Below, in pieces: positions 10,759 to 21,243 of a stretch of DNA of 32,530 nucleotides (position 1 is its first letter; every line of letters begins with the position of its first letter). The notes under the pieces are model-generated. The model made no database searches, was not told the origin of the DNA, and saw only the letters and a program-made list of their open reading frames with translations. A program made the translations under genes and the position numbers. The stretch spans positions 77,948 to 110,477 of the forward strand of contig PDIM01000093.1 in assembly GCA_002811675.1 (NCBI GenBank), read 5' to 3'. The stretch comes from Ichthyosporea sp. XGB-2017a (lineage: Eukaryota; Opisthokonta; Ichthyosporea).

Positions 10759-12939
10759 TTAAAACGCCGTCTTGTGCTTCTTAACCTCGACCATCACGTG
10801 ATGAATGTTGATTAGCTCACTACGGCAGGACATATTTCTATATTTCGGTTTTGCCATCAATGTTTGAAATCTTTGGTAGTAAATAATAAACTGCGTTAGA
10901 ACTGCTTGCAGAATGGACGTTCCATTGTTGAAATTTGAGAACGATTTCATGACTTCTACATTTGCTGAATCAATAGCGTGCTTCCAATTTCTCGAAAACG
11001 TTTGAATAATTTCAAGAATGCAACTTTCCTCCCCTCGAGCGACTGGCTCCTGCGACTCAATCATTGGGTCTGCTTCTTTTTCCTTCACAAACTCAATCAT
11101 ATTCCCAATATGAGGGTAAAGTGCCACTTCCACAAATTCTTGCGTTTTTTCTGACAATAGTGCTTTGAATTTTTCCATTTCTTCAAAAGATTCTGATGTT
11201 CTTTCATTGAATACAGACAATACAAGATCATAATTATTGATGAGAAAAATAATCTGTTCTTTGCGTTTCGTAACTTTTGCTGCAAGCTTTAGAATTACTC
11301 TCTCAACTTCGGTGCTTAATTCAGCAATGTATTTTGTTACTTTTTCGTCTTGGTGTTCGTCACTTAGATAGGTCAAGGCAGCACAGTATTCAGCAAACCT
11401 TCGAGTGAGGAAATGAGGGTGAACATCAACATTTGTTTCCTTCAAGATAGTCGTTGTCTTCAGACTCTGAATATTCGCCTCAATCACCTTTTCAAATCTT
11501 GGCCATAATAGTTTGTTTAATTTTAAAAAGTACTTTTCCAAGCACGGAATTCTTCTCACTTTCATAACTTCACGGAATTTTTCACATAGTCTTGCGCAAA
11601 GTAAAATTGTCAATGCGTCATGACATTGCTGCAGATAGTTCTCAACGTGCTTAACAAACATATTAGCCGTTTTGCTGAAAATATTAATAAATACATTTAC
11701 ACTCTCTTGGCCTTTCAGCAAAAAGTATTCACATGTAAATAGAAACTCCGAAGAGGCATTGTCGAGGAATATAAAATTAAAACTGCGAAAGAGCATTTCA
11801 TAAGAATATTTTGCGTGCATATGCTGCGCAGAATGAGGCACAATAACAGGATCTTCAACTTCTTTCAGTACCGAGCCCCGATTTGCAAGGCTAAACAAGC
11901 TTGTTCTATTCTTCAAAGAGCTTTTCGATGCAAAAAACCCTCTTTTAACGTGTTCATCTGAACCAATTAAATCGTCCTTAGATGCTGTCTCATATTGGAG
12001 CTTCAGAATCATTGACAAGTATTCATTGAAATAGCTCCAATAGATTTTGCTCAACGTTTCAATGTAGTAGTCGAGCACTTCAGTGGCGACACTTTGATCA
12101 TGAATGCGCAAGAATTGGTATACGTATTTCAGCTTCAGCAAAGAGTTCTGTTGCATTAGTTGGATATTTGTCTTTGGCTTTCTCAAAGAATTTAGTTTCT
12201 CAAACATAAACTCTCGGATGCGCTCAATCGCCTTTGCTCTTAACTTAATCATTTCTGGTTTAATTTCCGAAAAACACTTTGCCTGCAGAAACTTATCGCT
12301 CTTCGCTGAGGCAATCTTTGCGGTGAGGGCTTTCAAATATTGAACAAACTCTTCGTTCACTTCGCCCTCGCAAATATGAGTAATCATATCCGGAGAAATA
12401 ACAAGATCATCAATTATCGACCCCAATTTCGATTGAATGATCTTTCGATTTTTAATTTTAAGATTCATAGTCAAAGATTGATTCTGTAACGTCTGAATTT
12501 CTGTCCCAATATTTCCCAGATTTGCTTGAAACCCATTAAGCAACTTTTCCATTTCTTGCAAAATATCATCACAGGATCTAATCTGCTTGTACAAATCCGC
12601 AATGTTATCAGCCTGTGTCAGGTAAGTCTCCACAGAGGCCTGCTCCACATTCTGAAGCTCACCGTCGATTTGTTTGGCATAATGACGCAAATCTAAACCT
12701 TTTTCGAGCGCCTGCTTCACTACTTCGTCTTGTAAATTAGCTTCAATATCGTCTTCGAAATCGTCCAGATTCAAGTCCTCAGTTGTGATATCTAAATTTT
12801 CCATCATTGCTGCAGCGGTTTCATCATCTGTTTCACTCTCACCGTCGGTCAAACTGCTAAGTGCCCCATAGGACACAGATCCGGAAAGCGCGCCCCCTGC
12901 TTGCCCCCCAGGCCCACTACTTCGCGCCACAGCCGCCAT
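10759..12939 (-). CDS. VPS52: Vps52, GARP/EARP tethering complex subunit
   Basis: An intronless 726-residue product, near the usual 640-725. The N-terminal third holds the most characteristic Vps52 segment: KGLDLRHYAKQIDGELQ, then YLTQADNIADLYKQI, SCDDILQEME and IGTEIQTLQNQSLTMNLK, a coiled-coil region that assembles with Vps51/53/54. The first 60 or so residues are Gly/Ser- and acid-rich and probably disordered. The C-terminal two thirds are helical, like other CATCHR-family tethers. Known role: tethering endosome-derived vesicles at the trans-Golgi network (GARP) or recycling endosomes (EARP). The start at 12939 is the first Met of the frame and precedes the conserved block by about 75 residues. 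It converges with dynamin, so the two 3' ends probably overlap. Confidence 0.93.
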   Translation of the reverse strand: MAAVARSSGPGGQAGGALSGSVSYGALSSLTDGESETDDETAAAMMENLDITTEDLNLDDFEDDIEANLQDEVVKQALEKGLDLRHYAKQIDGELQNVEQASVETYLTQADNIADLYKQIRSCDDILQEMEKLLNGFQANLGNIGTEIQTLQNQSLTMNLKIKNRKIIQSKLGSIIDDLVISPDMITHICEGEVNEEFVQYLKALTAKIASAKSDKFLQAKCFSEIKPEMIKLRAKAIERIREFMFEKLNSLRKPKTNIQLMQQNSLLKLKYVYQFLRIHDQSVATEVLDYYIETLSKIYWSYFNEYLSMILKLQYETASKDDLIGSDEHVKRGFFASKSSLKNRTSLFSLANRGSVLKEVEDPVIVPHSAQHMHAKYSYEMLFRSFNFIFLDNASSEFLFTCEYFLLKGQESVNVFINIFSKTANMFVKHVENYLQQCHDALTILLCARLCEKFREVMKVRRIPCLEKYFLKLNKLLWPRFEKVIEANIQSLKTTTILKETNVDVHPHFLTRRFAEYCAALTYLSDEHQDEKVTKYIAELSTEVERVILKLAAKVTKRKEQIIFLINNYDLVLSVFNERTSESFEEMEKFKALLSEKTQEFVEVALYPHIGNMIEFVKEKEADPMIESQEPVARGEESCILEIIQTFSRNWKHAIDSANVEVMKSFSNFNNGTSILQAVLTQFIIYYQRFQTLMAKPKYRNMSCRSELINIHHVMVEVKKHKTAF

Positions 12940-13298
12940 CTTTCCCAGATTATCTTGTTGCTTTCCCCCAGGCTAAGCGAAAACCGAATTAAGATCCCTA
13001 TACTATTCTTCCAGAAAATAATAAATCAACAATCAACCAAAAAATAATAAGATAATAAAAATAAAAAATAATAACAAACACTAAGAAAAGGAGCCCCTGC
13101 TGTTGACTGCAAACAAAACAAGAAAGGGGAAATACAACAAAACGTCAAGGACAAGCAGGAATGTGTGCAGTATTAGGGGTGGGTGGCTGACTGACTGAAT
13201 GAATATTAATGGACAGACTTCCTGCCAGTTTATTTCAACAGTAGTGTGGAATTGAGAGTGAGGGTTGTGTAGATGAAATGGAGTTTTCCAGCTGTTCC
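12940..13298. other. Intergenic: upstream of VPS52
   Basis: About 360 bp between two minus-strand genes, holding the Vps52 promoter/leader and the 3' end of the SPRY-IQ gene. An AT-rich block (about 13015-13080, A and T runs) lies next to Vps52. No gene or structured RNA was recognised. Confidence 0.5.
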
Positions 13299-16235
13299 CT
13301 AGTTGTGGGGACAGACAATTCCACATGGGTGGTAGTGAGGGAGCAGAAAGCAGCATCTTTCGAGCTCACGTACAACGGCTTCAAGAAATACCGCTTGCCC
13401 ATAGCTGTAGTTTACACGCGTGTATGACCGTACCAAGTATCCTTTATAGCATGCTTGGATTCTAGTGGCTGCATGCCGTCGGAGCTCTCTCTTCCTCTTG
13501 TACAGCCTGCGAATATTTCCTGTTCTCCACCAGTTTTGAATCTTGTATGCGGCACGATGAGTCTCGAGTTGAGCTCTGTGTTTAACAATGACCATGCCAA
13601 TATTACTTAGTCTTTCTCGGATATCGCTTCGGAGAGTCTTGCGAAGTCTATATCCTCTAAAGTTGCTTTGGATCAAGATAGCACTGATTTGTTCCATGAT
13701 TTCTTGTCGTCGAACTCTAATATGCACAACCACCTCCTTCCACCACCTCTGAAGAACAACTATGGCAATTGCCTGAACCGAAAGATTCACTTGCTCCTTT
13801 CTTCTTCTAGCTTGCACTTGCTTTAGATGATATCTGTAACGTATTTGGATTGTCAAAGCAGCACGATTCAGCTTGAGAAAGGGGTGCTTGTACTCTTTCA
13901 TCGTTTGAGAGTACTTAGATCCCTGGAACTTTAAGTACGCCTGCACAATTATGAGACAGGCCTTTCTTCTCTTGTACTTCCAGATTGGAATAGTCTTCTT
14001 CAAAAAGCGCTTAATTAACGTAGCAGCTCGATTCATTCGGAACTTAATCAATTTCAAAGTATTGCGGCCCTTATGGCGCCTCCAAGCGTACTGAATAATT
14101 TCTGCAGATATGGAACGCCTGTGCACAGAGGGTGGGAAAAGTGAAAAATTCTGAGGCTCTGGATATTTCATGGATTGGTAAAACTGCTGCTTTCGTGCGT
14201 GGAGAACAACTTCGTTGTGCTCTTCATCGGAGGATTTTTTGGTAGTTTGGGTTTCAATTAAACCCTTTAATTTTCCTTTTTCGGCCGATTGAGAGTTAAA
14301 GAATAGCTCACAGCCTTTGTTGCAGTCTATTACATTGTCCAAGTTATAAGTAAATGAGGAGCCACCAAAGTTGAATTTCAAACTACATGCACTCCTTTTA
14401 AAACTTTCCGTCTCATCTCTTTCAAAAGTAGGCTTATCCCTTTGGCCCTGATATTGTTGGAACTCATTTGCCCATACATTCGCCAATTCGCGGTATCCCT
14501 CCGGCTTCCCTGTTAAGATACATATACAAGGGATTAATTGAAATCCTTTAATAATCTCACACTGAGCGTCAATTTCATATTTTTCCCACGTAGGTGCCCC
14601 AGTACCAAAACAAGGGCCCAAAGATTTGTTGTCAATAACTATTTCCAACGATCCCATATGCAAATCCGCTATAAATCCAATTACAGAATGAGTAGTTAAA
14701 TCTAGAGTGTGTCTAATTCGTTTGGCATTCCAAACAATATATCCATCAGAGCATATACCGAAAGACTCGTGCTCTTCCCCAATATATGTATCTGGTCTGC
14801 ACACAAAGCTTCTATCAGTAGTCCATCCTGCGATAAAGTCTACATCGTCCTCGACACCGTCGTAGTTCTTCAAATTCAGCCTCAACTCGTAATAGAAACG
14901 CATTTGTTTGTGTATGCCCAAATATAAATCGTCTAATAAGATGGAATGAACCTCTTGAAAGTTGGGACTGGTTAAAGATGTTGAAGGATGGAGGTTAAAC
15001 TGATCTAGCCTCTCCTCCATAAAAGCAATCCCATCTTGCTCATTCATTCCTAAAACTCTAGTAAATACCATCGTTGTCGGGTGCAGTGTTTCTAATACTT
15101 TTGCAATCACGCAAGTGCATTCGTAAGGAGTTTCAAGAGAAGAAATTGAAGTTTTCCATTCTTGAATAAGTTGCAGAATCAGTGGTCGAATCCCACACAT
15201 TGATGTCCAAGGCCCATCAGTAGCAAGAACGCTGTCCCAATAGAAGCTATTCGTGGGCTTGACTGCTTCACGAAAATTTACCATTAGGTTAGATTTATCA
15301 ACTTCAATCATGCTGGTTGCCAAAGCTCGGTCCAGAACTATTCGATCTAATAAATGATTGACACTTTCGCTCATATGTTGTTTCCCTAACTTTAGAGCCT
15401 CTTCATAGCTTTCCAACGTGTGCATATCAACAAACTCGGCGAGGTTATTTTTGAATTGGGCAGATATATATTCACCCATTTTGCCAACTAAGTAGGAGTT
15501 TTCTGAAATGGTATTCATAATATGCTTGCTGTAATCCTCAGCCCTCTGAAAGAGAAAATCGGAAAGCCCCTTTCTCGTCTTGATAACATTCTTGAATATA
15601 TTTCTATCCTTTTCCAGGTGTGCATTTCTGTCCTCATTTTTGAGCTCCTCCCTAACCAATGGCGATATAACCGAGGCAATAATCTCTTTTTTATAAGGTG
15701 TGAGGTCTACTTGCATTTCGCTCTTGCACACTTCTAAAGAGATGATGTCAAGATCCCGTTCGCTCGTCTTGGCATCAATATCTGTTTTCGTGTCTACAGT
15801 CTCCCTTACGTATAGTCCCCATTCCTTGACGATGTTCGTTCCCTTTGAAGGGGTCAAGTCTGTGGGAACTAGGTAATGATGAACCGTTTCCCCCCCAGAC
15901 GTAGCAATTGTTGCCCCTTGCCGGTTTCCAGCAAGTGTTGCATTTTGTATGTATACGTCTAATGCCACATTTGACCCTTTCGAGCAGTTTTGAAGCTGCA
16001 GCTTCTGCTCATCTAAAGCTTGTCCAATGAGAACATTGGAAACTCTCCTTTTCCTCCTTTTTTTCCTAGCTGCTTTTTTCTTTTCAATAGCTTCTAGCTG
16101 CGTCATTTCTCCCCTTGTAACAGTCAATTCTGGCTCCTGATTGGAATCCCGTCCCTCAGGAGCTGCCTCGTCCTGCCTCTGACCCTCGTTCTGCCCCTGA
16201 CCCTCGTCCTGCTTCTTGCCCTCATCCTCGGCCAT
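13299..16235 (-). CDS. SPRY-domain protein with C-terminal IQ motifs (unrecognised family)
   Basis: A 978-residue, intronless product starting MAEDEGKK at 16235. The frame runs 16 codons further upstream to a Met at 16283, with an unlikely leader. The start is Glu/Gln/Asp-rich with EGQxQ(D/N)EG-like repeats, followed by a basic KKKAARKKRRKRR patch. Residues about 150-440 are helical and unrecognised. A SPRY-like domain covers about 440-580 (IAGWTTDRS, SFGICSDGYIVWN, VIGFIADLHMGSLEIVIDNKSLG). The tail from about 710 is very basic and carries several IQ-type motifs that probably bind calmodulin: about 792 (AALTIQIRYRYHLKQ), 850 (AILIQSNFRGYRLRK), 893 (AAYKIQNWWRTGNIRR) and 922 (AATRIQACYKGYLVRS). 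I do not recognise the whole-protein family. SPRY suggests protein binding and IQ motifs suggest Ca2+/calmodulin control; a cytoskeletal or ciliary role is only a guess. Confidence 0.8.
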   Translation of the reverse strand: MAEDEGKKQDEGQGQNEGQRQDEAAPEGRDSNQEPELTVTRGEMTQLEAIEKKKAARKKRRKRRVSNVLIGQALDEQKLQLQNCSKGSNVALDVYIQNATLAGNRQGATIATSGGETVHHYLVPTDLTPSKGTNIVKEWGLYVRETVDTKTDIDAKTSERDLDIISLEVCKSEMQVDLTPYKKEIIASVISPLVREELKNEDRNAHLEKDRNIFKNVIKTRKGLSDFLFQRAEDYSKHIMNTISENSYLVGKMGEYISAQFKNNLAEFVDMHTLESYEEALKLGKQHMSESVNHLLDRIVLDRALATSMIEVDKSNLMVNFREAVKPTNSFYWDSVLATDGPWTSMCGIRPLILQLIQEWKTSISSLETPYECTCVIAKVLETLHPTTMVFTRVLGMNEQDGIAFMEERLDQFNLHPSTSLTSPNFQEVHSILLDDLYLGIHKQMRFYYELRLNLKNYDGVEDDVDFIAGWTTDRSFVCRPDTYIGEEHESFGICSDGYIVWNAKRIRHTLDLTTHSVIGFIADLHMGSLEIVIDNKSLGPCFGTGAPTWEKYEIDAQCEIIKGFQLIPCICILTGKPEGYRELANVWANEFQQYQGQRDKPTFERDETESFKRSACSLKFNFGGSSFTYNLDNVIDCNKGCELFFNSQSAEKGKLKGLIETQTTKKSSDEEHNEVVLHARKQQFYQSMKYPEPQNFSLFPPSVHRRSISAEIIQYAWRRHKGRNTLKLIKFRMNRAATLIKRFLKKTIPIWKYKRRKACLIIVQAYLKFQGSKYSQTMKEYKHPFLKLNRAALTIQIRYRYHLKQVQARRRKEQVNLSVQAIAIVVLQRWWKEVVVHIRVRRQEIMEQISAILIQSNFRGYRLRKTLRSDIRERLSNIGMVIVKHRAQLETHRAAYKIQNWWRTGNIRRLYKRKRELRRHAATRIQACYKGYLVRSYTRVNYSYGQAVFLEAVVRELERCCFLLPHYHPCGIVCPHN

Positions 16236-16618
16236 GTTTACTTTCCCCCTAAATGTACCTCCTTTTTTCGTAAGGTAAATCACTCTAAGGGCACCCGAAA
16301 TGAAAGAGTCTACCCAACGAAAAGAAAGAACACATCCCCAAACAAATCAAAAAAGTGGGGATCGAAGTGAAGCTTTCACTTAAGTACAATATGATAAATA
16401 AATGAATTAAGTAAAACAAAACAAAAAAAAGAAAACAAAAGAAAGGACGTGGAAATAAATAAAAAAAGAAAAATGGCCTTGGAATGGGTTTATTTATAGA
16501 AATGAAAAATAACAAATAAATCCCTCAAGGGAATATAAAATATAAAATTGCATTTTCCCGCCAAAATTTATGCCTTTTTAGTTTTTGGCGCGCGGATTCA
16601 ATTTCAAATCACAATTTC

Positions 16619-16620
<2 letters not shown>
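16236..16620. other. Intergenic: upstream of SPRY-IQ gene, AT-rich
   Basis: The promoter/leader side of the SPRY-IQ gene. Long A-rich stretches around 16416-16475 read as pyrimidine-rich sequence on the gene's sense strand. No coding or RNA gene seen. Confidence 0.5.

Positions 16621-16705
<85 letters not shown>
16621..16705. repeat. Homopolymer T run at gap edge
   Basis: Eighty-five consecutive T bases directly abut the run of Ns. The length is unlike genic sequence elsewhere in the window and may be an assembly artefact. Confidence 0.95.
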
Positions 16706-17614
16706 NNNNNNNNNNNNNNNNNNNNNNNNNNNNNNNNNNNNNNNNNNNNNNNNNNNNNNNNNNNNNNNNNNNNNNNNNNNNNNNNNNNNNNNNNNNNNNN
16801 NNNNNNNNNNNNNNNNNNNNNNNNNNNNNNNNNNNNNNNNNNNNNNNNNNNNNNNNNNNNNNNNNNNNNNNNNNNNNNNNNNNNNNNNNNNNNNNNNNNN
16901 NNNNNNNNNNNNNNNNNNNNNNNNNNNNNNNNNNNNNNNNNNNNNNNNNNNNNNNNNNNNNNNNNNNNNNNNNNNNNNNNNNNNNNNNNNNNNNNNNNNN
17001 NNNNNNNNNNNNNNNNNNNNNNNNNNNNNNNNNNNNNNNNNNNNNNNNNNNNNNNNNNNNNNNNNNNNNNNNNNNNNNNNNNNNNNNNNNNNNNNNNNNN
17101 NNNNNNNNNNNNNNNNNNNNNNNNNNNNNNNNNNNNNNNNNNNNNNNNNNNNNNNNNNNNNNNNNNNNNNNNNNNNNNNNNNNNNNNNNNNNNNNNNNNN
17201 NNNNNNNNNNNNNNNNNNNNNNNNNNNNNNNNNNNNNNNNNNNNNNNNNNNNNNNNNNNNNNNNNNNNNNNNNNNNNNNNNNNNNNNNNNNNNNNNNNNN
17301 NNNNNNNNNNNNNNNNNNNNNNNNNNNNNNNNNNNNNNNNNNNNNNNNNNNNNNNNNNNNNNNNNNNNNNNNNNNNNNNNNNNNNNNNNNNNNNNNNNNN
17401 NNNNNNNNNNNNNNNNNNNNNNNNNNNNNNNNNNNNNNNNNNNNNNNNNNNNNNNNNNNNNNNNNNNNNNNNNNNNNNNNNNNNNNNNNNNNNNNNNNNN
17501 NNNNNNNNNNNNNNNNNNNNNNNNNNNNNNNNNNNNNNNNNNNNNNNNNNNNNNNNNNNNNNNNNNNNNNNNNNNNNNNNNNNNNNNNNNNNNNNNNNNN
17601 NNNNNNNNNNNNNN
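16706..17614. other. Assembly gap (909 Ns)
   Basis: An unbroken run of N. Its length is not a round default, so it may be an estimated gap size. It lies between the upstream side of the SPRY-IQ gene and the upstream side of the zinc-finger coiled-coil gene, so it could hold their shared promoters or another gene. Confidence 0.99.
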
Positions 17615-17824
17615 TTTATTTTTGTACAAAATGTTCTGATTTCTTTTTCGTTTTCTTTTTTCCGTATACCTATTAGATTTTGATTTTTTTTTTTTTACAG
17701 TGGATTTGGATATCAAAGAGATATTTCTTCTTATTTTTGTACTTCTATTTTCTATTTATATTTCCTCTTTGCCCCGTTCTCCTTATCATTTGGTATATAT
17801 ATTTTTTCTTTTTGTCAATCAAGG

Positions 17825-20709
17825 ATGACGGATTATATCGAAAAAAGCAAAAAGGAGATTAAGCAAAGGTTAAAGAGAGGGGAGGCGTTGGCAACTACTT
17901 TGGCAAAGTATACAGAAGTTGATGCTCAAGATAAAAGATTTCATTGCAACATAGCAAGCTGCCCCCGCTCCTTTTCGTCACCCCAGTCCCTTGCTAAGCA
18001 TATAGGCACCCATAAAGGATATGCGCCATTTCTATCAGGGGGTAGACGTGCATATTCGGCAACATATAGTAAACAAAAAAGTAAAGTTTCTAAATCACCT
18101 CAAGGGAATAGCGGCAGAAGAGACAAGGAAAATGAAGATAGTGCTACTGAATATGACACGGAGAATAGCGAGTCACCAAAAAGTTACAAGTGGAAGAATG
18201 ATAATATGAAGATTGAATTGAAGTCGAAAAGCAACAAGAATGTTGACCCGAAGAAAGAATCTAAAAAATTGAGCAAAAAGAAAAGTGATGATAATAACAA
18301 GTCACTTTCTGACGTTGTGGAAACAGAAATGAAAGTATACGAAAATAGACTTGATAGCCTAATGACCGAGGTTGATTCTATTAGGTGCGATATGAAAAAG
18401 CTGTCTTGTGACAATGGGGGTGATCCACAATTGCAGACAGAAAGAAGCTTTAAAACTGCGAATGAAGAGGACACGTTGCCCGGGATTCTGACTGAAAAGA
18501 AGCAAAATGTCAAACTACGAGAACAAGAAGAATCCGGTTGTAAAAAGCGGCCTGGCCAAACTAAGATTGGGAAGAGAAATATTCGGTCCGATTTTAAAGA
18601 CTTTGAAAGCACCAACATGGAAGAGGAAATTGTGTACGAACATTACAGTGATGCTTCAAATGATGAGTGTCTGACCATGAATTCCACATTTTCAAAACAG
18701 CCCAAAACTCGAATGAGCTTCGATGCTGCTACAAAAATCCACGAGCTTAAGTTTGAAAACTCCCATCTTCAATGTTCTGTGAAGAAACTACAAGAAGAAT
18801 TGAAAGAATTTAGAGAGCGAGAAGTGTCTTTGAAAAGGGCAAGTGAAGCCTTGGAATCTAAAGTGAACGAAAAAGAAGAAACAATAAGGGAACTTAAGAG
18901 TAAGCTTCAGCGCTCTCTCCAAGATATTGATCTCATGAGTGCCAAAGTGGAAGGTATATCTGCCTTGAAAGATTTGCAGATGGAGCAGCAGGCGGAAGTA
19001 AATAACAGAAATGAGATATTTTCAGAGCAGATTAAAAACTTAAGAAAAAATCTCGAGTCTTCGAGGTCCGCTCTGGAGGCAAAACTCAAAGAAAAGGAAA
19101 AGGAGTGTTCTTTGAAAGACTCCATGATTGAAAAGTTGAATGAACAAATAGAATCCTCATATCACGAGTTGAATGAATTCAAGCTGCTCTCGACTAAGGA
19201 GATAGCTGAAATCAAAGAGCAGTGTAACAATGAAGTTTGCAGTGTAAAGCAAAAATTGGCCTCGGATATTGCGGAGTTATGTGAAGGCGAAGAGTCTGCA
19301 AAGCACAAATTAAATATTGAAAAAAAGTACTATGAAGAATCGATTGAGCAACTTCGAGCACAAATCTTGGACTTAAAAAAAGATATTGGTCTCAAAACTG
19401 TCTCTATTGAGGGCTATCAGGCTGAAGTTAGTGCCGCGATGAGAGAAAAGTCGCAATTAGAAGTTGAACTGAGATGTGTTCGCAAACAGAATCAAGACTA
19501 CGAGCAAACTCTGGACAATGTGAAAGGCTCATCACGCAATGCTCAAGACACTATGTCCTCTCAGGTCAATGAAAAGATTGCCGAGTGCACAAAACTTCAA
19601 TTAGAGTTGGAAAGGGTAAAGACTGCTTATGAAAGAGCAGAAGATAAATACAGAACCAATGAAAGAGTATCGTCAGCGAAATTGGAAACTGCCCAATCTG
19701 AAATTACAAAGCTCAATTCAAGCATAATGCAACAAGAGGTGCTGGTGTCTAGTTTGAAAGAAAGTATCGAAAAGCATGCGCATGAGGCTCAAGAGGCTAA
19801 GGCCAAGGTTAGTCTTCTTGAGCATGACATTAACCGCATTAAGATACAGTCTGAAAGTGAGATAGAAAGAACAAAAACGCAAATGAAAGCTCGAATCACA
19901 GAGTTGCAAAAGTTTGAAGAAAGATACCTGTCTTGTGAGCGAGAAACCTTGACACTGCAGGCGAAATTGAAGGAATTTGAAAGCAAAGATTGTAACAGCA
20001 CAGAGCACATTATTGAACTACGTTCACAGCAAGAATCTTGGAAATTTGAGAAGAAAGAAATGGGAACTCGTTTAGAATATTTACAAGAAGAAAATAAGGT
20101 GCTGACTGCACATAATGCCGAGTGTAATGCTCGTTTAGAGGATTCTTTCAGAACTGCTGACCGGATCACAGCAGAGCTCAATTCCGTTAAAGGGAGGGCT
20201 GAAAAGCTTGAAAGTGATTTTCAGACGGCTAATCGAGAGAGAATAGAGCTTAGGGCTCATGTTGATGAAGTTACCGTATCCTGTAAGGTAAGAACCGAAA
20301 GCAAATGGAAAAATTGCACTTAATCTGATACTTATGCATTTAATGAATATTTTCATGTACTAACTTCTGTGTTATTAGAGCCAAATTCTAAAAGAACGGC
20401 AAACCATGCAAGACAAAGAAGTTGAATTGGAACGTAAAGTTAAGAATTTAACCGAAGAACTTCACAGGGCTGTAAGTTTTGCAACGCTTTTTATTTCAAC
20501 AAGGAGCAGAACACTAATTCAATATTGTCACTTCTTGTATTTAGGAAAATAACCTTCATAGACTCGAGTCTTCAAAACAAGAGGCCATTAAAAAACTACA
20601 AAACGAAATATGGTCCCTTAGAGAGCAAGTAGAAAAAGCTTTCAATGCAAACAGAAATTTGCAAACATTTGTTCGATCAATTCAGAATTCATACCAGAGT
20701 TTATTTTGA
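17825..20709 (+). CDS. C2H2 zinc-finger, long coiled-coil protein (unrecognised family)
   Basis: Three exons: 17825-20287, 20379-20471 and 20545-20709. The introns are 91 and 73 bp, both GTAAG...TAG and both phase 0. The spliced product is 906 residues. One C2H2 finger lies near the N terminus, with Cys41, Cys46, His59 and His63 (C-x4-C-x12-H-x3-H). A Lys/Ser/Glu-rich linker covers about 70-270. From about residue 300 to near the end the protein is almost continuous heptad-like Glu/Lys/Leu coiled coil without proline. The extreme C terminus is less charged (EKAFNANRNLQTFVRSIQNSYQSLF) and may be a conserved cap. This resembles structural scaffold, centrosome/basal-body or Golgi coiled-coil proteins, but coiled coils give poor family signals and I do not name one. 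The start follows a short pyrimidine-rich leader. A 5' non-coding intron ending at TTTACAG (17694-17700) is possible. Confidence 0.85.
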
Positions 20710-21243
20710 ATGAAGGTGCAAGTTTGAAAATTGACAGATGGGCTTTATCGACATTTTAATAACACCCTCTCCTTTTCCCTCTTATAAATTATAAATTAAC
20801 ACTTTGCTACCGTTTCATACACCGGCCTACTAAATCAAGCAAGAAAAAAGCCCGCTCACCGGCCACCGCCCTGGACTGATCTGATTTTGCAGGCCAGTTT
20901 TGCAAATTTTTCATACAAAAATTAATTTTTCATACAAAAATTTGTGACATTGTGACATGCTTGAGCATAAAATCAGCCTAATACTATCTCTCTCTCTCTC
21001 TCAATTAGTATCTAGTTGATTTTGTTATTGCAAACCGCACATCGAGCTGCTGCCAATTGCCATCATCCCAAAAGAGTCCTGAAATTGCTTGCCCGCTTTG
21101 ACTTCAAATGTTTCCTGAGTGTTTGGTTATTCGATGGGTGTAACCTACAGGAGTGCAGTTGGAGCAGCTGCTTTATTTCCGCAGTTAGGGAGTTTGGAAT
21201 TACAATAATAAAACAATGTAGGGGGACCTATTTACTCAAATCT
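20710..21243. other. Convergent intergenic region
   Basis: About 530 bp between the stops of the coiled-coil gene (+) and the acyltransferase gene (-). It holds a perfect 19-bp tandem repeat whose units are themselves inverted repeats (20905-20942), followed by two copies of TGTGACAT, and a CT dinucleotide array near 20986-21002. No gene recognised. Confidence 0.55.
20905..20942. repeat. Tandem 19-bp palindromic repeat
   Basis: Two adjacent identical 19-bp copies. Each is AATTTTT, spacer CATAC, AAAAATT, so each unit can form a 7-bp hairpin with a 5-base loop. They sit between convergent genes. Confidence 0.9.

Noticed and set aside
16548-17716. Long open frames crossing the N gap on both strands
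   Set aside because: They consist of Phe or Lys runs from homopolymer plus undefined residues; there is no coding evidence.
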